Shown here piece after piece: positions 60,495 through 64,000 of a stretch of 64,000 nt of DNA. The notes under the pieces are model-generated. The model was not told the origin of the DNA, made no database searches, and saw only the letters and a list, made by a program, of their open reading frames with translations. A program made the translations under genes and the position numbers. The stretch's first letter is position 1, and each line of letters starts with the position of its first letter. Source of the DNA: Paramecium pentaurelia. Taxonomy: Eukaryota; Ciliophora; Oligohymenophorea; Peniculida; Parameciidae. Location: assembly GCA_905183005.1 (NCBI GenBank), contig CAJJDO010000021.1:690773-754772 (forward strand), read 5' to 3'.

Positions 60495-62380
60495 ATTTAT
60501 TTTTCAATATACATTCTCACTTAAATTACTTTTGACAAGCTGTCCCATGTAATTAAATATATTCCATCCTCACTGATTCCGAAATTAATAGATTATTCTA
60601 CTATAAACTAATTATCATCTTTCTATCTTTTAATATGAACATAGAAGCCATGTTTATTAAAGAGAAGGTGTTTTTCTTATATATACTATTAAGAAAACAA
60701 GGAGTAAATATCTTGACTTTTTAAAAAATCTTTTTCTGATTTCTTTATAATTTAATCATTTTATATCTAATAAATATACATTTATTATCTATTATTTGGT
60801 TAAAATGCAAATAAATCATCATTTATAAAACTCAATCTTAATCCATACTATTCTACAACTATCCTTTTTTTCACAACCCATCTCTATCTGATTCTTAAGA
60901 TTCAATCATTAGTATTGACTTATCTTCACTGCATGTAATTAATTTATTTTATTATTCATTTATATTTAATGCTAATATTCTATTTTTATGATCATTAATA
61001 GCTTACTAACAATTCCATTAATATTATTTGTGCCAAAATTTAATTGTCAAATCATCACTACCTGAAATTATAAGATCGTCAGTTTTATTAATTAAAACAC
61101 ATCTAATAAAATTAACATGACCTTCTAATTTTTATTTGCATTCCCATAAATTATTTTGATTAATTGACCATATGATTATTTAATTATGTGCACAGATTAT
61201 CAATTAATTTATAATCTTCATAAAATTTAAAGCAAATATAACATTTTTATTTGTATGTTCTGCTAAAATTTAAATTTGCTTTAATATTCCAGCTTTGAAT
61301 TCAAATACCTTTATTGTTTACCTCATGAAGCAGCCAATAACTAATTGTCTTTATTAATAGCTATGGCATAACAAGATTCAGATTATTTAATTGAAGCATC
61401 TTTATTCAATTCATAAATTAACTTTTTTGATTCATTTTACTGTTGATTATTTTAAGTAATTTTGAAAATATTTCTATAGTATTCAAATTACCAAATTTTA
61501 GTTTGCTAAAATTCTTTAAAACAGCATAGTTTATTAAAATAGTATTTAATTTTTTTTAGTTCATTTCTTTCCATTAATTATATATCTATTAAATAGATTG
61601 ATACTGAATTTCAGAATTTTTAATTGCTTCTTGATATTCATTTAATAATCTTAAACAATCCCCTATTAATTATTTATTATTTTCACCTTTACACCATAAA
61701 GAATTATGGTTTTTTGGATTTTATTATATTGATTTATCTAAAATTACAATGGCCTATTCATACTTATCTTCTTAATATATAACCAATAATAATAAACTAA
61801 ATTAATCCTTTAATTAATAACCTAAGTGAATGTAATACCTTTTTAATATAATTCTTCAGATATTTGAATACAATTATTATCATTTTAATAATAATTAAAT
61901 GATGATAATAATAATTATTGATATAAATTATTAAATGAATTAGTTAATTTTTTATTTTATTCTAAGATGATTGTGGTAATTGATTGTTTATATTCATTAA
62001 ATTTGATTGTAGAATTCAAGAAATCATTTATTGATTAAGAATTCAAAAGTATTAATTTTTGTTAATATAATTAATATTTCTATCTGATTCCTATTTTCAA
62101 TTAAGAAAATGATTGATTTACACTTTCTTCTTATTAGTTAAGATCATCAATTAAATTATCACATTCTTTATTTTTATTTTCAATGAATTCAATCAAACTA
62201 TTGATTTTTTCAACATCATCAAAATGATCATGATGTATTCTTCCTTTTTTTTAACATTTAAAACAATTTAATCTGAATTCTTTACAAAATTCATTGTAAC
62301 AAACTATGTCTATCTCATCTTAATAATCATCCTTATACTAATTTTCATGAGTAAAAATTGAAAAAAACAAATTCTAACAT
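60495..62380 (-). pseudogene. Decayed zinc-finger/TPR/WD40 gene
   Basis: It begins near ATG 62380; a run of seven T shifts the frame. Then comes a Cys/His cluster (IVCYNEFCKEFRLNCFKC, ...IHHDH) like the one at 2198. A helical region and a partial TPR (EDKYEQAIVILDKSIQQNP) with a remnant 24-nt intron follow, then WD40 blades: IKVFEFKAGILKQIQIL, GHVNFIRCVLIN...SGSDDLTIKFW, DHKNRILALNIN...TCSEDKSILMI, LITWDSLSKVIQV. Frame breaks lie near 62375, 61440, 61325 and 60865, and the terminal TGA is missing. Probably dead, unless the breaks are sequencing errors near the chromosome end. Confidence 0.65.
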
Positions 62381-63757
62381 TTTAACGAATTCTTCTGATA
62401 ACTCTATCACTTAAACAGTGGAATAGAATATTAAAATGACCGTTCTAAATAAAAACTTATTATTGCTCATTAAAATCTTTACTTAAATAAAAACAAAAAT
62501 TTTTTCAGTTTCTTTAATAATTTCAAGACAATATATTTAACAGAAAATACTTATTTTTACCTTTATTCATAAAAAATCGAGAATTTTATATGAATATCAG
62601 ATTTATTAAATAAAATAATTTTTGAACTAGTTTTAGTACTCATTATCATTATAATAATAATGCTAAATTTCATAAAGAGATAAATTGCATTGTAAATGGG
62701 GATAATTATAGTTTGATTTTTTGAACTTCAGTGTATATTAATGTGGATTAAGTGAAACAGACTCAAATAACAATAATTACCAATGATAATTTGACGATAT
62801 TGCACAACTTCTTAATTTTGAAAAAAATTATGTGTTATGCAGACAGGCAGAAGGTTTAATATAATAAAAGAAACCCAAAAGGTTTAGAGAATGTCATGAG
62901 TGTCATCAGTCAATGGAATATTTAGGCAATCACTACCAATGAACCACAATATGCCTAGCCTATAACTTTCCTGATGATCACTGAAATATTATTCGCCTAA
63001 AAAAATAAATGAGTGAGTTAAATATTCCCTTAATCTCTTATCAGTTAATAATTCATAAAAGAAAAATGATATTTAAATTTCAAAATCATGCTCTATCTCA
63101 AAAAATTGAATTGACATCATACTCCTTTGACCTTTTAGGTCATTTATAACACTAATGTATCACTAGATTTAATTCCCTCTCTGCCTTTCTTCATGTAATA
63201 ATTTCATTTCCCCCAAATTTAATCAAGGCAGTGCCCTACCAAGATCGATTTTATCCTGAGTTTATTAGATTTTAGACTTGGTAAAAATGCCTTCTAGAAT
63301 GAAAGGTTTCGTATTCCAGTGGATCATCATTGACTCTTTTGCATGGTGTAATAGTCTCTTTCTTATAATGTTAATTTGAGTCTTTTTAATTCAAATTATC
63401 AATTATTTAAATTTTCTATATAATCTAATAATATTGATTATATCTTAAAAAATAAAAAATTATGTCAACAATAAGGTAATGTAATCTCATGAGAAATTTT
63501 TACAATAATTATGTGATTATCTTTAATTTTTGTTCATATAATTATGACAATTCTAGTAATAGGCCACTCTTAATTTGACAATATATTGAATAATCGTAGA
63601 TATATTACTAGATTAATTAAATAATAAAATACTTATATATTAATATATAAAATTAAATTAATGGAAATAAGTGCTTTCAGATACACTTTTGGAAATAAAA
63701 ACCCACTTAGGCTTCTTAGCTGCAATAAAGGGCCTCAAAGGTTAACAGAGAAGCCCA
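62381..63757. other. Subtelomeric non-coding DNA
   Basis: No ORF with protein-like sequence. GC rises modestly around 62.85-63.35 kb and at 63.68-63.76 kb just before the telomere. No tandem subtelomeric satellite is visible. Confidence 0.55.
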
Positions 63758-63820
63758 GGGTTTGGGTTTGGGTTTGGGTTTGGGGTTGGGTTTGGGTTTG
63801 GGGTTGGGGTTGGGTTTGGG
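63758..63820 (+). repeat. Telomere, mixed GGGTTT / GGGGTT
   Basis: About ten and a half hexamers, seven GGGTTT and three GGGGTT, on the G-rich strand reading outward to the right end. This mixture of T3G3 and T2G4 units is the hallmark of Paramecium telomeres and is known to come from variable telomerase copying. The following N run (63821-64000) hides the rest. Confidence 0.95.
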
Positions 63821-64000
63821 NNNNNNNNNNNNNNNNNNNNNNNNNNNNNNNNNNNNNNNNNNNNNNNNNNNNNNNNNNNNNNNNNNNNNNNNNNNNNNNN
63901 NNNNNNNNNNNNNNNNNNNNNNNNNNNNNNNNNNNNNNNNNNNNNNNNNNNNNNNNNNNNNNNNNNNNNNNNNNNNNNNNNNNNNNNNNNNNNNNNNNNN

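Noticed and set aside
1..64000. tRNA genes
   Set aside because: I looked for cloverleaf arms and GTTCGA-type T-loops and found none I could support outside coding sequence.

Overview
The window is the right-hand end of a macronuclear chromosome from a Paramecium-type ciliate (aurelia group likely). Four signs agree. The DNA is very AT-rich. Long genes appear only when TAA and TAG are read as glutamine and TGA is the sole stop. Introns are tiny (21-35 nt, mostly GTA...TAG). The right end carries a mixed GGGTTT/GGGGTT telomere on the G-rich strand before a run of N. Coding regions were hand-translated with the ciliate code; exon sums divide by three for every intact gene. Gene family names come from recognised motifs, not from a database search.

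Layout. 0.1-0.6 kb: debris of an unknown gene. 2.2-3.6 kb (+): WD40 protein with a Cys/His N-terminus. 3.8-6.1 kb (+): protein with two von Willebrand A-like regions. 6.4-7.5 kb (-): MORN-like repeat protein with eight introns. 7.5-14.2 kb: no gene seen, inflated by assembly duplications. 14.2-30.0 kb: three very large cysteine-rich multi-pass membrane proteins; the first two are convergent paralogues with conserved introns, the third is 1825 residues. 31.2-32.6 kb: MORN-like pseudogene. 35.4-37.0 kb (-): TPR protein. 37.2-39.1 kb: gene-free DNA of higher GC with a perfect inverted repeat. 39.5-42.5 kb (-): P-loop GTPase plus a broken 5' extension. 43.9-45.35 kb (-): second WD40 protein. 46.7-48.6 kb: another MORN-like pseudogene. 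49.3-52.9 kb (-): pentapeptide plus 15-WD40 protein, with a decayed ORF just downstream. 53.15-53.53 kb: strongly structured putative ncRNA, then a 174-nt gap. 53.8-56.8 kb: relics of TPR and cysteine-rich membrane genes. 56.9-57.7 kb (-): small membrane-anchored GTPase. 59.4-60.4 kb (-): second TPR protein. 60.5-62.4 kb (-): decayed zinc/TPR/WD40 gene. 62.4-63.76 kb: subtelomeric DNA. 63.76-63.82 kb: telomere.

Five isolated N positions (9397, 11658, 16991, 33272, 37825) mark contig joins. The 1.1-1.4 kb just before each N is repeated exactly just after it, so about 6.2 kb of the window is almost certainly artificial. One join falls inside a cysteine-rich gene and breaks its frame.

The genes do not form a pathway. 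They are lineage-expanded families of repeat proteins (WD40, TPR, MORN-like, Cys-rich membrane proteins, GTPases), with intact and decayed members mixed toward the telomere. The most instructive feature is that introns sit at the same place in successive protein repeats, implying amplification of intron-carrying repeat units. No clearly new system could be demonstrated; the best leads are the two unidentified structured RNAs, the membrane-anchored GTPase, and the repeat-phased introns.
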